A stretch of DNA of 64,000 nucleotides from Tanypteryx hageni. Taxonomy: Eukaryota > Arthropoda > Insecta > Odonata > Petaluridae. The notes below the pieces were generated by a model. The model worked only from the letters and a program-made list of their open reading frames with translations. It was not told the DNA's origin and did no database searches. Below, one piece after another: positions 34,381 to 47,430 of this stretch. Positions within the stretch are counted from its first letter, which is position 1; each line of letters begins with the position of its first letter. The stretch spans positions 131,336,470-131,400,469 of the forward strand of contig CM054114.1 of NCBI GenBank assembly GCA_028673005.1. Direction: 5' to 3'. The translations under genes were made by a program, and so were the position numbers.

Positions 34381-35797
34381 TTCCAAATTGGCGGCATTTT
34401 TAAATTGATGATTGATGAAAAATACCAGGAAACAGGTAATGGTTATAAAAGAAATAAATGTTTATAAACAACTTTTATACATAAATAATAAATTCCTAAG
34501 TTAATATAAAATTTATTGATACAAAGAGATGAGACGAGAGGAAGTCCAAATAACTTCAGGAATTTGAAGCCACTCTTACAGCACAGAGCTGCTATAAACA
34601 ATCTTAATGATCGAAAAACTACAATGACGATGACTATGTAATATACATTTTCACCGGATAAACTAAGACCTTCCTAGTATAAGGAAGCTTAAGACGGAGT
34701 GCCGGTAAAGCGACAGCCGGTTAAGGGAGATTCTCACCGAATAACCCATATAGAGAGATTGTCTCGCTGCGGAAAAAACATCCAATCTTCCTTTTATTTT
34801 ACGGTTCAAAAAGTATCCGAGAATTTTTATACAAACATTTTGAACCAACAATATCGGATAACGCACGCGCCCTCGCACATATTTTGGGTGACCTAACAAA
34901 AAAAAACTAAAAGTGGGCCCCGAGTTCCAAATTGGCCTCGATTCCTCCCCTTCCCCTCCTACGAAATAAAATACCCATTCCGAGATGGAATTAACATGCG
35001 AATCAAGGTTAGGAACTTTATTTTTCGATATCGAGTAATAAAAAAATTCAACGGAAAGGAGGAGAAAAAAAAATGTTTTTCTTTCTACCCCTCACCTCGG
35101 AAAATAAGGAAGGTAAAAAAAGCTGCGAGATCTGAATATTTTTTCCTCCACGCGCGCTCCCCAGTAAATTTGAGAGGGTTCGACAAATATAATAAAAAAA
35201 GTACCGAAAGAAAATAGGGAGGTGAAGAAAAAATTAATAAAAAATATCGGGGTCGAGAGAGAGGCAGGATGCGCGGGTGTAGTTATGGAAATGGGGTAGG
35301 AGATATGGAGATGAGTCTAGGGATTAAGGAAGGGATGCGGGGTGCGCGTGAGGGAGAGTGGCGAACGGAGTGAAAGTGGGTGTAAAATGAAGAGGAAGAG
35401 AGAGAGAGAGGAGGGGAGAAAGGAGAGAGGAGAGAAAGAAGAAACCGGGGGAGAGAGAAAGAGCGAAAGAGAGAGGGAATGTGGGTGAATATAAAGGGAA
35501 AGATACGAGATAAGGGCAACGCCGTTGAGTCACGGTAAGTTTACGGCCAAAAAGTACCAACTTTGCATTCACGTCCATCTTTATTTTAACTACACAACGG
35601 CGGGGACGAGTCCGTAAAAACGCAAACGACTCCGACAGAGGTTTTACACCTGACACTCACGGAGTATTTATTCCTTTCTTTCATCAAAAGACGTGGAAGT
35701 AACAGTGATTACCAAGTATAAAACACGGAGTCATGGAAAATCTAGGGCCGACGTAAGCGTGAGCGTTGGTTACGATTGCACGGGGCGGCTGAAAGGC
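34381..35797. other. Anonymous sequence with GA-rich patch 35380-35480
   Basis: No gene was recognised. Frames at 35283-35656 on the minus strand are low-complexity products of the GA patch. Confidence 0.4.
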
Positions 35798-36125
35798 AAA
35801 TAAATCACATAATAACAAAAATAATACTGACATAAAATAGCCTCCAAATTGCGGGAAATCCAGGGCCGGCAGCAGATTGGGTATTACGTCAGCAATCGCA
35901 ATGTCCAACTAAATTGTAATCTTCAAATGACTAAATTTCCTCAAAAATTAAGTTTAAGCTTATAACAACAAATAAATCATATAATAACAAATATAATGTT
36001 GGCATAAAATAACCTTTAAATTACAACAAATCCAGGGACGTCTCCATGTTGCGTATTAAGTGTTCAATTGCGCTGTGCGACTAAAGTGTATTCTTCCAAT
36101 GATTAAGTTTCCTTAGTAAAAGCAG
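35798..36125. repeat. Tandem duplication, period about 172 bp, two diverged copies
   Basis: AAATAAATCACATAATAAC at 35798 recurs as AAATAAATCATATAATAAC at 35970, followed in both by GGCATAAAATA-like, AAATCCAGGG, CAAT-GCA/CAATTGCG and ATGA(C/T)TAA(A/G)TTTCCT blocks in the same order. It may be a remnant of a satellite. Confidence 0.75.
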
Positions 36126-36480
36126 CTCGTTTGCAACTTACGTGAGTAGGCCGTAATTTTGAATCACTGGGAAATTCGGACATTTTCCCAAGGAGCATAA
36201 ACAAAAATGGATGCTGCGTAAAAAAGACGTCCGGAAATTCGTTATATTCTCCTATTAGAGGCAGCGGAAGTAGATTGGAGTACAGTAAACACTTTACCTG
36301 CACATATTTGAGTATGGGCGGTTAAATAAATCTGACATATTTACCCAACACGTATAATATACATGATTAAGCGCGTACACAAACTGGCCGCGCACCGCAT
36401 TTTACTTGTGAATATGACGATGAAAATATCGCTGGATATACAAAAAAACGAGATATTCCTTATAAAACTAATTTCCACTA

Positions 36481-36600
36481 CGCGGTTTTGCTCAACGCGA
36501 TTTTTCTCGACGCGATTTTTGCCAATTCGGTTTTGCCGAACGCGGTTTTGCCGAACACTGTTTTACCGAACGCGGTTTTCCCAACACGGCCTTTTACGAT
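36481..36600. repeat. 15-bp minisatellite, 8 units
   Basis: Eight contiguous 15-mers in perfect register, consensus CGCGGTTTTGCCGAA (exact at 36541-36555), with variants such as CGCGATTTTTCTCGA. Because 15 is divisible by 3, a 79-codon frame (36363-36602) stays open with a TRFCR-like peptide repeat. I do not regard it as a gene. Confidence 0.9.
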
Positions 36601-37500
36601 AACATTGCGCATGGAGCTACTGTATATACTCACGCATCATAAAATTAAAACTAAACACCTCGGGTTTCACTTGAGGTGTTACCAATATATTTTCTCATGT
36701 TGTTATCAGAATAAAATACCTAACGTATAATTACCGCATCAACTCTCATAATTCAAGCGCTTCTTTTTCTCAAAATATCGCGACTAAAAATTGGGTGCAT
36801 GAAACACCTTCGGTAATGTGCCTGCAGACCAGTAGCGGGGAAATTTCACATGGTCTCTGCTACAACGTAGTTCTTTTCTCTCACTTTCTCTCTCTCTCTC
36901 TTTCTCTCTCGATGCGGTAGAACCCAACGAAAACGTCTGTAAATAAATGTTATCGACCGGCTGAGAAAAAATGCTTGGATTTGTAACCACGCATGATACG
37001 CACGCTAATTTTGTAGTCAATTTTTCGAGAAAAAAAACATCACACTCGGTAAATTACGGCAGGTGGAAAATTCTAGCTGCCGCTTCCCTTTTTTCCTTGT
37101 TTTTTTTCGGTGAAGGAATTTTTCATCGCCTTTTATACAGAGCAAGAAGGGAGCGCGTGAAATATGCGTAGCATTTATATTATTTTCTTAATCCCAAGTC
37201 GAAAAATAAAGCCGCGCGAATTACGCTACGGCGTGAATTGTGCGAGGATACACGGCGTAAACTCGCGGCGGATTCAAAACGTGATTTCAGTTTACGGCCA
37301 CGAAACTCTCTTTCTTTCTCGCGGTGGTCGAGAGTAAAAACTCAAGCGTGTGACCGCAAACAAGGCCCTGGCGGAAGAAATAAAGAGAGTGAGAGGAAAC
37401 TGTTTAAAAATAAAAACTCAGCGGAATATCGAACGAAATGTAGAAGAGAGAGAGGGAAAAGACGAAAGAGAGCAAAAGGGAGACGTAGATAACTAACACG
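36601..37500. other. Anonymous sequence
   Basis: No supported gene. There is a CT run at 36884-36909 and a short AACACCTC...GAGGTGTT hairpin at 36653-36680. Confidence 0.4.
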
Positions 37501-38166
37501 ATGATACCTACTTTCCATTTAATCATTTATTTAATATTTATATTGGCTTTAATAGCTTTAAAATCGCCTCTTTGTGTTCCTAAATTTCATAATTTACCGT
37601 TAAAAAATAATACAAAAATATTCGAACGGAAAATTAAATTGATCACGCGTATTTGTGTGGCAAAAATAATGCGTGTGTGTAATAGACTATACCAAATTCG
37701 AGTCCAACAACAGCCGTTGCGATGGCAACACTCGTAAAGAGTGATAAAAACCTCAAAAACGCCAGTGTTTACGCGATATTTGAAGAAATGCTATCGATAA
37801 GCGACATTCGACCATTAAAATTAAAATCACCATTTCTTTCATCAGAGAATAGTACAAATCCCGCACGTATACTACAATTTTAAGATATTTTAATGAGCAA
37901 GAGAAAACTACTCTGCGCGATGGATTTCAGATTCTCCATTTAAATCAAATAGGAAGAATAGTTCCTGTAATCGACACCAGGAATTTCAATCTTCGAAACA
38001 AAAACTATCCTCGGGAGCTCGGCTCCGGTAGCAAGAGATTTCCACCATGTATCATGAAAATAGGTGTATTGGTTAAAAAGTTAATAGGGACAGACAGACA
38101 GACGGACAAACAGACAGACACAACGACGAAACTATAAGCTTATTTCCATTCTAGAAAGCAGGCTAA
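37501..38166 (-). mobile_element. Dispersed repeat family X, full-length copy
   Basis: This aligns end to end, inverted, with 54055-54730. Shared blocks are the start TTTTTAGCC..TTTCYAGAATGG, a GACAGACAGACGG-type run, ATTTTCATGAAA-like sequence, GAATTTCAATCTTCG, GTTGCGATGGCAAC, and the end ATTAAATGGAAAGTAGG. One terminus is itself a near-palindrome (GCCTGCTTTC...GGAAATAAGC). It contains no coding capacity. The class is unknown (MITE, SINE-like or Helitron-like). Confidence 0.75.
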
Positions 38167-38990
38167 AAATATGGGAGGAGAGAGTGTTATGAAGAACCCG
38201 AATGGGAGTAAGGGGAGAAGAAGAGAGATATAGATATTTAGGGCAATTCTTTTTTATCGGATCGGAAGGGAGAGAGGAGAGAGATAAAAGGAGATATGGA
38301 GAGAGGTAGGGAGGGTAGGAAATAGAATGGAGGCAAACTGGAGGCAAACAAGAGGGAAGAGGGAAGGTAGGGAGGGGAAAAACTGCAGAAAGGAAAGTGT
38401 GAGAGAAAGGTTGGAGGTGAAATATGAGAGATGGCGTAAGGTAAGAGAGAGAGAGAGCAACTGTGAGGGGGTTGGAACTTATTTTTTCATTTTTTCCGAA
38501 GCGGGAAGAAAGAGAAAGAGGGCGAGTTGAAACATCTGAGGAGGACGACGGACGTATAAGGAGAGAAGAGAGGAAGGAGGAAGAGAGAGAATAAGGGGAG
38601 AGAAAGGGACAGGAAGCGGAGGCTGCCCTAGAATGAAGTTATCCGCCCCATCATTTGATTGCGTGTATTAATTCTGGAGAGAGAGAGAGAGAGAGACAGA
38701 GAGGGTGAGAGATGAAATGGGATCGTAGGAAAGCAAGAGAGCGTTGGGAGAAGAGAAAGGCGAAGGAAAAAAGAGGAAGAGAAATGATGTAGAAAGAAGG
38801 AATGGGATAGAAGGCGAGTGGCCGTGCGGTTTTCAAATAACAAGTTGAATAAACAAAGGCTACACGAAATGTCTCTTTCAGAGAGAGAGAGAGAGAGGGG
38901 GGGGAGGAGAATCTTATAACGTCGTCACACTATCATTCGCTCACGCTTTGGACATAAAAACGCAGAGAGAGAAAGAGAGGCAACATTTTT
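38167..38990. repeat. GA-rich polypurine region
   Basis: Repeated blocks of imperfect GAGA on the plus strand (38210-38460, 38500-38610, 38670-38800, 38878-38905). The overlapping Ser/Leu-rich minus frames are artefacts. Confidence 0.8.
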
Positions 38991-41479
38991 AAAAACTTCC
39001 GACGACTCTTTAATATATTCATAATGAAGTTTTACCTCCTCCTATCTCTCTCTCTCTCTCTACATATCTTCCTCTCGTTCTCTCTTTTCTGCGCGTTATC
39101 AGGTTTCTGTCGAATACCCAGAAGTTTTATGGAATATTTCGAGAGTGAGAAATGTCTTTTTGATGTTTTTTGGAGGGGGTATGGAAACTGACAATAGTTT
39201 GGTACGTAGCCTAACAACCCGATCCCTCGCGAAAGCGTTATTCTCATTTTTAATGCAACCTTTTTTTTTGTTGGCTGTCTACTAATTTTCTTTTTCGTCC
39301 CATCCTAATGGTATAGGTAGAGGTGGAAGATTAAAGGTGAGCGTTTCCTCCCCTTTCTGTAATAGTTATATCCGTTCGCCGAGTTTTCCGTCATCGAATT
39401 TCCACGTAAATTTAAATTAAAAGCCCAGGATGGTAATGTCATTAAATCTGCCCGCTTCGATAAAATTCTCACGTGTCGCAACTGCGGTGTTCGAAATAAG
39501 GCTCGGGGGTTGTTTACGCACTCATGGATGTGATTCGGATTAAGCAAATATCTATGACACGAAGGGAAAAATCTGGATGAAAATATAAAATCATTCACTA
39601 CGCGAATACTTTTCAATCACGATTCCATTCGCCTACTAAAATCGTTTTTTTAACTGCGTTACAGATCAAGTTTTAATATTTTCCATGAAAATATTTACCA
39701 AAACTAATGACCCTGCGGCTTTTTCCACGATAATTTCCTTGAAAATTCTTCCATTAAATAAAAAACTAATTTAAATATAATTGCAATTTTATATGAGAGA
39801 AAATATCTTATAGGGGAAAGAATACGTCAAGTTCGGTGGCTAAATTTCCGATAAAATTGTACAACATCCTTTTTTATAATTATCAAAGTCGATCATTTAA
39901 ACCATTCTTACCCATTGAATAGAAACGTTCGACTATTATCGAAATACATTTTCGCATATAGGATAAAAAAGATGAGCAACATTTGATTGGATGGTAAAGA
40001 GTGTAGATAATACCGAATTATGAATGCAAACGTTTGCATAGTTAAAACGCAGCACATATGTTACTTAGGTTAGCCCTTCATAAAGTATTTCTTTTAATTT
40101 TAAGCAATACTAGCTCGAGGCCGATATAATAAGAAAAAAATAATCAGCAGATTTGTGAGCGGGTTTAAAAAAATGAGGCAATGTTTTCAAACAAACTCAC
40201 TCGGATATTTAATTAAATGGGAATTATTATGTGATGATAAGAAATCGTTATAAAGAGAGGAAGTAGACATATGCGAGTCGATACATATAATTTTGCATTA
40301 TTCGACCTCATCGAATATTCGAAATTACATTAATTCATGTCGTAAAAAATAATTTCATGCACGACCGATGATTCCGTTGGCCTTTCGATCGTGATTTAGA
40401 TGGGAATTATTAGCCATATTTTCAAGCCATTACATATGAAACGTCAACTTTTAAACACTGCTCGGGAGCTTGTTTAGGAAATTATTAGCGTAACATTTAA
40501 ATACACCGCAAATTAAAAAAAAAATAAAAAATAAAAAACATGAAATTGTTCCGAGAGTCATTCGGTTTCTAACGAGAATTTCAGAGAAAATTAAAAACGT
40601 CGAGTTACTCCAGAAAGGTTATCTTTTTTGTATTCGAGTGGTTAGCTTTTTAGTATTAAATTCTTTCACATGAGTTACTTCGTAATTTTCAAGTCATTTT
40701 CTTCTCTAACCGAATCAAAAAAGACTGCTCTTTTAAACATTTTTAAACCTCGTAATAACAGGCCCAGAGAAAATTGGTTTATTTTTTGTTCAATTCAAAA
40801 GAGAATTCGCAATTAGAATCTGCCACGGATACAACAGTTTCATCTATAAATAGTTTCTCAGAGATCGACAAGACCGGAATGCCGTAAAGTTTTTTACCTT
40901 ATTTATGTTCGAGTCAAAGTTACATATTTATGAAAATCATTAAATTCGTAGATGCAAGAGGATTAAGAGGTAAAAATGAGGATCTTAGGGATTACGGATA
41001 GATAGGTACAGCCTGTTGTTACTTAGAGCCACGATAAATACTCACGAAAAATACGAACAGTCACCATTATACAATTGAGATCAAAAAAATATTTTTCTTC
41101 AGCGCTCATAAAAAGGTTAGGATAAACGAGGAGCGCATTTCGGTAACAAACTACCCGACTTCGAAAGTGATTTGGCGGTATTAGATTATTAAAAAAATGA
41201 GAATCTACCATCGGTTAATCACCACTGACGACGGCGTCTTTGTAACCAAAACGCGTATATATTTTTCTCAGCCTTCATTATAACTACCCATGAAAAGTTT
41301 ACGAACGTATTCACGAAAATATTTGATAAAATTGCAGAAATGGTACAGAAGCCTGCAAAAAAAATGAATGGATGACTCGGGTATAAAAATGAGCAAGTAA
41401 TAAAAATAATAGGAGACAATAAAAATAACAAAAAAATGGAAAGCGAACTAGATAGGATATTTTCTGTGACCTCTCAGAT
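38991..41479. other. Anonymous AT-rich sequence
   Basis: About 2.5 kb without recognisable genes or TE ends. A CT run lies at 39045-39062. Confidence 0.4.
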
Positions 41480-42114
41480 CAGTCGTACCCAACATACGGC
41501 CCGAGAAGGGTTTTTGTGCGGCACGCGAAATTATCATGAAAAAGCAATCCGAAAGATTAAACACAAATTTATATAGGTATTTCTACAAAAATGTTTATAA
41601 TAAAACTTTTAATACTGAAATGTTAACGATAAAAACATTATTTAAAATTGATTTTCACTTACCTCTCCCTCTCTCTCTATCGATTGCTGGTGCTGCTTCA
41701 CATATAGTAGCGGATAGTGCCCACGCTCCCGGCTGAGTGACAGTGATTACATTGAAAATGTGCTCGTCTCTATACTATGCCTTAGGGCTGTGAAAGTTAC
41801 TACATAATAACTAGGGCTATAATATATGCAAGCTACCATTAACTTAATATCTAGCATTTTATCTAAAAGCTAACTTAATATCTAGAAAAATAAAAACATT
41901 GTATGATCATATTCACTTAAGTAATAATTTTTTAATATATATATTCTTTTTATTATTTTTTTTGTAATATTTTGTATAATATGATTTTCACTTATATGAC
42001 ACCTCAGAATATGTAGGTAACTTCCACTTTAAACTCTAATCCGTCCAATCCAGCTCGCCGAAGGATTCGCAACCACCAATGCGTCCCGCCATGTAAAAGG
42101 TTTGGATACCACTG
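41480..42114. mobile_element. hAT non-autonomous element, 635 bp, with 7/8 target duplication
   Basis: The left CAGTCGTACCCAACATACGG and inverted right CAGTGGTATCCAAACCTTTT are hAT termini. The flanks TCTCAGAT (41472-41479) and TCTTAGAT (42115-42122) differ at one position. The right end matches the left end of 27827-28136 in inverse orientation. Confidence 0.8.
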
Positions 42115-42141
42115 TCTTAGATAATAGAAGTATCTTCAGAC

Positions 42142-45100
42142 TAGGCTGACCATATCCCAACAAGGCGAAAACGGGACATTTCCCATGAAGAAAATGGGTC
42201 AAAACGGGACATTTTTTTCGCACGACTATTTTAAAGAGGGTGGTTTATATCACTCCAATAAATACATGATTTGAAGGAATTGGAGTAGTTCTGTAGAATG
42301 GAAATTTATCTTTAGTTATTTATTTAACTTAAGTAGAGAGAAAATACCCATACTTCATGCGTTCTTATCGTCTCAGCAGTATAAGTTGAAATGAGTTCAC
42401 TACGTTTTTTATTCCAAAAAGCTCCTTTTTGAAATGAAAAATTATTCTCCGCTACGTCAACATAGTTTTTTCAATGAAAGAGTAATCCTAATAGGAATGA
42501 AATTTATTACGAAAACGTTTGCTTTCCTTTTTAGCTCTCAATTTTAATATAATAATAAACTACTTCTTTTATATTTGTTGCCGAATATTTTTATTTCATG
42601 CATTCTAAAGGTTAATATAATTACGAATTATTTTAGTGTATAAAAATTAATCGTAAACTTGACATTATTTTTTAAAAGTTGAACGATAAGTTTCAACTAA
42701 AAAGACAGAAACGCTACTCAGTCTTTACAAGTCTTTTAGAAGGAAAAAGAAAATTTTTAAATAATTATTTTACTTACGATACAGATAGGGTTTTTAAATT
42801 AAATATTACCGTTAGATAAGATCTTTTGATCTCATTTCGGTATATATATAATAGAATCAAACAGTGAGGAACCAATTTATTTAAAAATTAGATAAATAAC
42901 ATGCTAATTCTAGGGACCATTTTGATAGAATTAAACATTTGCTTTATTGACTAAAAATAAAAATCGAAGGATAAGAACTGCATAAAACCTCCTTTTTCTA
43001 TGTTCTTCATTCTTGTTTATTTACCATAGAAAAACTTACATTTCTTACCTTTCAGTAATACAGAAAGTATAATTATATTTATACAGTTTAAACAAGAAAC
43101 GACAACTAAACAAAAATACTAACAAATCTTTTCTTATCAACAATGTTTAGTAGTTAAGCTAAGTTATATTTTTCTGCCGAGCTTATTTTCTTTAACAATT
43201 TTTTATCTTTTACAATTTTGTCATAGAAATCACTACACGTCATGTTAAAGTTCACGCGCACGATTAGTATTGCTTTCATAATATCGATGCTTATTCACGA
43301 TTTTTCATTTGACCAAATTTTGTTCATGAGAGAGAATATTCTTTCAACTGAGGATGTTGTACCTGAAAGACATAACACCAATTCGACGATTTTTTTTAAA
43401 CTTTATAGGCTACAGATAGTCTATTCATTTCCAAAAATATTTCGACCCATTTATTTGAGGTAGATATATGTTCTGAGTTCCAAATTCCTATCTTTCTAGT
43501 TATGATGGATTTCATACAAACCCATCGGGTTTCATCTACTCCTATGCGACTGAAATGATCTTTAATTTCTTCCAAACTGTTATGTATCTCTTTCTACTGA
43601 GGTAACTGTTTTAATAATATCCATTCAAACCTATCAGATACCCCCAAAGCTCTTTACCCATTTTTACAAATATTCTATACTGGTAGAATAAAAATTTGAA
43701 ATGATTTCATAAAACTCGGATTCATTTATCTTTTCAGATTCCACCAGCGACTTAAGTTGAATTGAATCTGTTGTAATAAAACTTTCTTCATTTCTAGCAA
43801 TAAGGACTTCTTTAAGAGATTTAACACCCAAGGCTACTTCAGTTGCCGACACATCTGTTTTTTCTATAGATTCTACTACTTTCTGAAATGTTGAAATTTG
43901 ATCTCTCGAAAATGATAACCATAATTTTAGGCAGGAATCTTCAAATAGGTTTTTCAAAATCATTGGACACTTTTGTTGTGAAAGAAAGTAAGAATGTAAC
44001 CCATTAAACATTTCTAATATTCTGTCTATCGCAGGTCCTAAGGATAAAAATCTTGTGTTTCCATGTTCTAATAACTTAGAATAATCTTCTCTTGCAAATT
44101 TACAAAAGTATTTGAGCTCCTGAACTCTAACGGCATATATGTGAAAGTACTTGTAAACTTTAACCGCAAAGCATTCAACATCAAATGGCAAACAGTCAAT
44201 AGCACATTGAAGGCAGTTGTGTATGATATGTGCACCACAACGAATTCCAATAACATTCCTTGCAAGTCCTTTTTCAAGTTTACGCCATATATTATTTTGA
44301 CTATTTCTGTTACAACCGCCAAAATTGGTTTTCATTATCGGCACAAAATCCTACAATCTTGTTTTGCAAACAATACTTATTTACAACGTCAATAAGCAGG
44401 TTGCATTGTAAATCGGATGTTTCACCAGGTAAAGAAGCAAACTCGAAGATTTTAGTTTGAACACCATTATCTGGTAAGAAATACCGAACAACAACAGGAA
44501 AAAGTTTGTTCTCTTTTTTGTTTGAAGCATCTAAACTAATAGTTACACTACTGCATTTAATTAAATCAACGGAAATTTGCTCTAATACATAAGGTGACAA
44601 AACATTGCAAATAATTGCTTCCGATTTGGTAGAGGCAGATGAAAACTTAGGTTGGTAAATCTTTTTGATCGACCTAGACAAACAGTCATTTGTGCGAAAA
44701 CTCTGACCGTGACGCACTGTATGAAATGCAAAAAGAGCTTCACTGGCTGCAATTTTTTCACATTTCAAATCCTCTGGTGAAAAAAATGAGCTGATACAGG
44801 CCCCTGCTAAATTTTCTGCATCTTTATGTCTTCGGCTTCGCAGGTGTTGATTTATGTCACTCTTACCTCCATGATCAACAGAAAAGTGAACACCGCAGAT
44901 TCCACACTACACCTTAGAATTGTCATTTACAAAAGTACTGTCCTTTTTAATAAATTTAAACTCCTTTTGCAGGTCATCGTTACATGAACAAATTCTCTTC
45001 GCCATTTTCTTATTATTATTATGGGTTACTTAAAAATATACATATAAAAATTATTTTGAAAGCTTGTAAATCTCAGTAAACTTATAAGAAAAGTAATTTA

Positions 45101-45835
45101 CGAAATCAAAGTAAATAATATTTGCTTAATATCGAGCAAGATAAAAAATGATCACTAAGACAATAATGTAATCAAACTAAGCAATTCTATTCAAAAAGTG
45201 GTTTTTCATAGTAATTAAAATTTCTGGCTCTCATTTATTACGTGTATGTACATTCTTATATAAAAATAAGATGTGCTAATAATTCCAATGAAATTTCATA
45301 AGCATAAATTGCCACTAAATAAACGCATTAGTAGTCTTACCTTTCACAGGAATTTATTTTGATTTTATCCCACTATCACAATGTATACAACTACCTCTGC
45401 TTGCTTCACTTCATCTAACACTGAACTTCGAAGATAATACGATCGGGGAAAGGCTAAGAAGAATGTTACAGCCGAATGAAAGCCTTACACAGACATTAGA
45501 ACGGACCATTAATTCTGTGACAATGTTGATGCGTCGGCCTTGATTTGTTTTAATACCTCGATTAACCCCGCAACAAAGATGCAACAAGCTATTCAGCTTA
45601 AACATTGAAAGATCCGGGGAAACGGGCAGGCAAATAAATCTGTGTACCTGTTCTATAAAATGACAACTTAGCCTTATTCTCATTTTCCTAAACAGCTAAA
45701 ATCTAATATTATCCATATTTTGAGAAAATTGAAAAGTCGGAATTTTAATCTCGAAAAGCCGAAAACGACGAGACGGTCTGGAAACGGCCCGAAAACGGGA
45801 CTGTCCCGGAGAAAACGGGTCGTATGGTCAGCCTA
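42142..45835 (-). mobile_element. hAT autonomous element, 3.7 kb, degenerate, perfect 8-bp target duplication
   Basis: The termini TAGGCTGACCATA and its exact inverse TATGGTCAGCCTA (13 bp) are flanked by CTTCAGAC at both 42134-42141 and 45836-45843. Subterminal AAACGGGACA/AAAACGGGACTG blocks occur near both ends. It carries a minus-strand transposase pseudogene (next entry). The sound duplication with a broken gene means insertion by a then-active element followed by decay. Confidence 0.92.
43200..45005 (-). pseudogene. hAT transposase, broken (BED finger, DDE core, dimerisation domain)
   Basis: From an ATG at 45005-45003 the frame begins MAKRICSCNDDLQKEFKF. After a stop it continues CGICGVHFSVDHGGKSDINQ followed by HLRSRRHK, a BED-type zinc finger. 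The 44768-44310 frame has VTISLDASN (first catalytic Asp) and GFCADN (second Asp). A frame slip follows directly, and 44344-43664 carries CNRNSQNNIW, CGAHIIHNCLQCAIDCLPFD and GNTRFLSLGPAIDRIL. Near 43210-43380 the hAT C-terminal dimerisation signature SSVERIFSLMN is still readable. The order matches a complete hAT transposase of about 600 residues. At least two stops and one or two frameshifts make it inactive. It is the same subfamily as the gene at 50650-52460. Confidence 0.88.
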
Positions 45836-45843
45836 CTTCAGAC

Positions 45844-46720
45844 AAACTAAGAAATCAACGCGAAACGAAAGAAAATATATTCTACTGCGATGGATGGAGA
45901 CAAAAACCGCATCGGGAACGAATGAACCGTAAAGAGAGACAAAATGGAAAACATCAAGAAAACGGGGGGAAAACGGAAAAACAAACCCGGGGCAAAACCG
46001 ATGAATAATCCCGAAATCGCCGAGGGAAGTGAGAAAGAGATGAATCATAATCGAAAGGAATCCACCGAAAAGGTCTCTTTAACACCCACTTTGCCTCCGC
46101 AGATGTGGGGAAAACCCATCCTCCCCCCCTCCAGCCCCTCCTCCAGCTCCCCCTCCAGCCCCCCTCCAGCCCCCTCTACATCCCCCCTCTCCAACCCCAT
46201 CCTTTCCCGTCTACCCTTCTCCCTCCCTTAAACCCTTCGCATCCCACGAAAAGATAACTCGGTCGGGATTTCAAATGGGAGGGTTTGGGAGCGGGTGGGA
46301 GATGGAGATGAAGGTAAAAGGAAGCAGAGGGAGTGAAAACGGATGAGGGAGAGGTTGAAAGGAGGAGGGCAGAGAGAGAGAGACGGCTGGAAAGCTGACT
46401 CAGGAGAAGCGGGGAAGGAATGAACCGCCTCCGTGGGCCTGTGTGTGCGTGTACCCCAGCAATGCTGAGCAAGGCGGCTTTTCCTACCGCCTCATCCTCG
46501 AAAGTTATATCTTTCCTACCCATCTCATTCTCCTACTCCCATCTCCACCTCCCATAATAAGGCCTGCTTATCCCCTACTCCACCGCCACATACCTCCCCT
46601 TTCGAAAGCATTACGCACACTTCTCCAAAGCGCGTGGGAGGTGAAAACGCCCTCGCTGACGACTTCTCTCTCTCTCTCTCGAGAAGACCCAGCCTAAGGG
46701 ATCCGCGAAAGATAGAAATG
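45844..46720. other. Anonymous sequence with CT-rich patch 46110-46230
   Basis: Low-complexity CCTCCAGCCCC-type runs at 46130-46200 and a (CT)n at 46664-46680. No gene. Confidence 0.5.
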
Positions 46721-47430
46721 GAGAGCTAAAGAGAGGGTGAGAAATGGAGAGAAACTGTGAACGAGATGGAAAGGGAGAGAGATATGAAAAGAGAGAGATG
46801 GTGAAGGGGGAAAAGATAGAAGAAAAAGAGGGATGTAGTAAGCGGGAGATGGAGAGAACGAGAAAGAGGGAAAGAACTAGAGAGAGAAAGAACGAGAGTG
46901 AGAGAGAGGTGGTGAAAGAAAGATGCAGTAAATGAGAGATGGAGAGTACGAGAGGGAAATGAGAGAAGTAAAGAGGGAAATGGAGAAAAGGTGGTGGGAG
47001 ATACAGAGAGATCGAGAGTCAGCTTAAGAGAGGGAGAGATGGAGAGAAAAATAGAAATAAAGAGTGATGGAGAGAGAAATGGATAAGGAGGGAGGAGAGA
47101 GGGAACGAGAGAGATGGAGAAAGAGCGACAGAGAGAGTGATGGAGAGAAAAAGAGAGATAGAAATAGTGAGAGGAGGCATACAGATAGGGCGAGGGATGA
47201 AAAGAGGGAGACAGATGTAGAAGGTGAGCGAGGGAGAGAAATGGAGATTGTGAGAAAGAGATGGTTAGAGGGAGGAAGAGATCAGGAGGAAAGAAAAGTG
47301 ATGGAGAGGTGGGAGAGAGTAGGAGTGACATAGAAAGAGGGAGAGAGACGGAAAAATCGAGAATCGGAGGGAAATGCAGAGAGACAGAGAGAGAGGTGGA
47401 GACAGAATAGGAGGAAGAGAAGGACAGGGA
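46721..47430. repeat. Very long GA (polypurine) tract, about 700 bp
   Basis: Imperfect GAGAGATGGAGA-type purine repeat on the plus strand. The 201-residue minus frame (46726-47331) and the Arg/Glu-rich plus frames are translations of this repeat. It is the largest strand-asymmetric block in the window. Confidence 0.9.

Noticed and set aside
36363..36602. 79-codon ORF with TRFCR-like peptide repeats
   Set aside because: Explained by the 15-bp minisatellite whose period is a multiple of three; no promoter or homology.
46726..47331. 201-codon minus-strand ORF
   Set aside because: Low-complexity translation of the 700-bp GA tract; no domain or codon signal.
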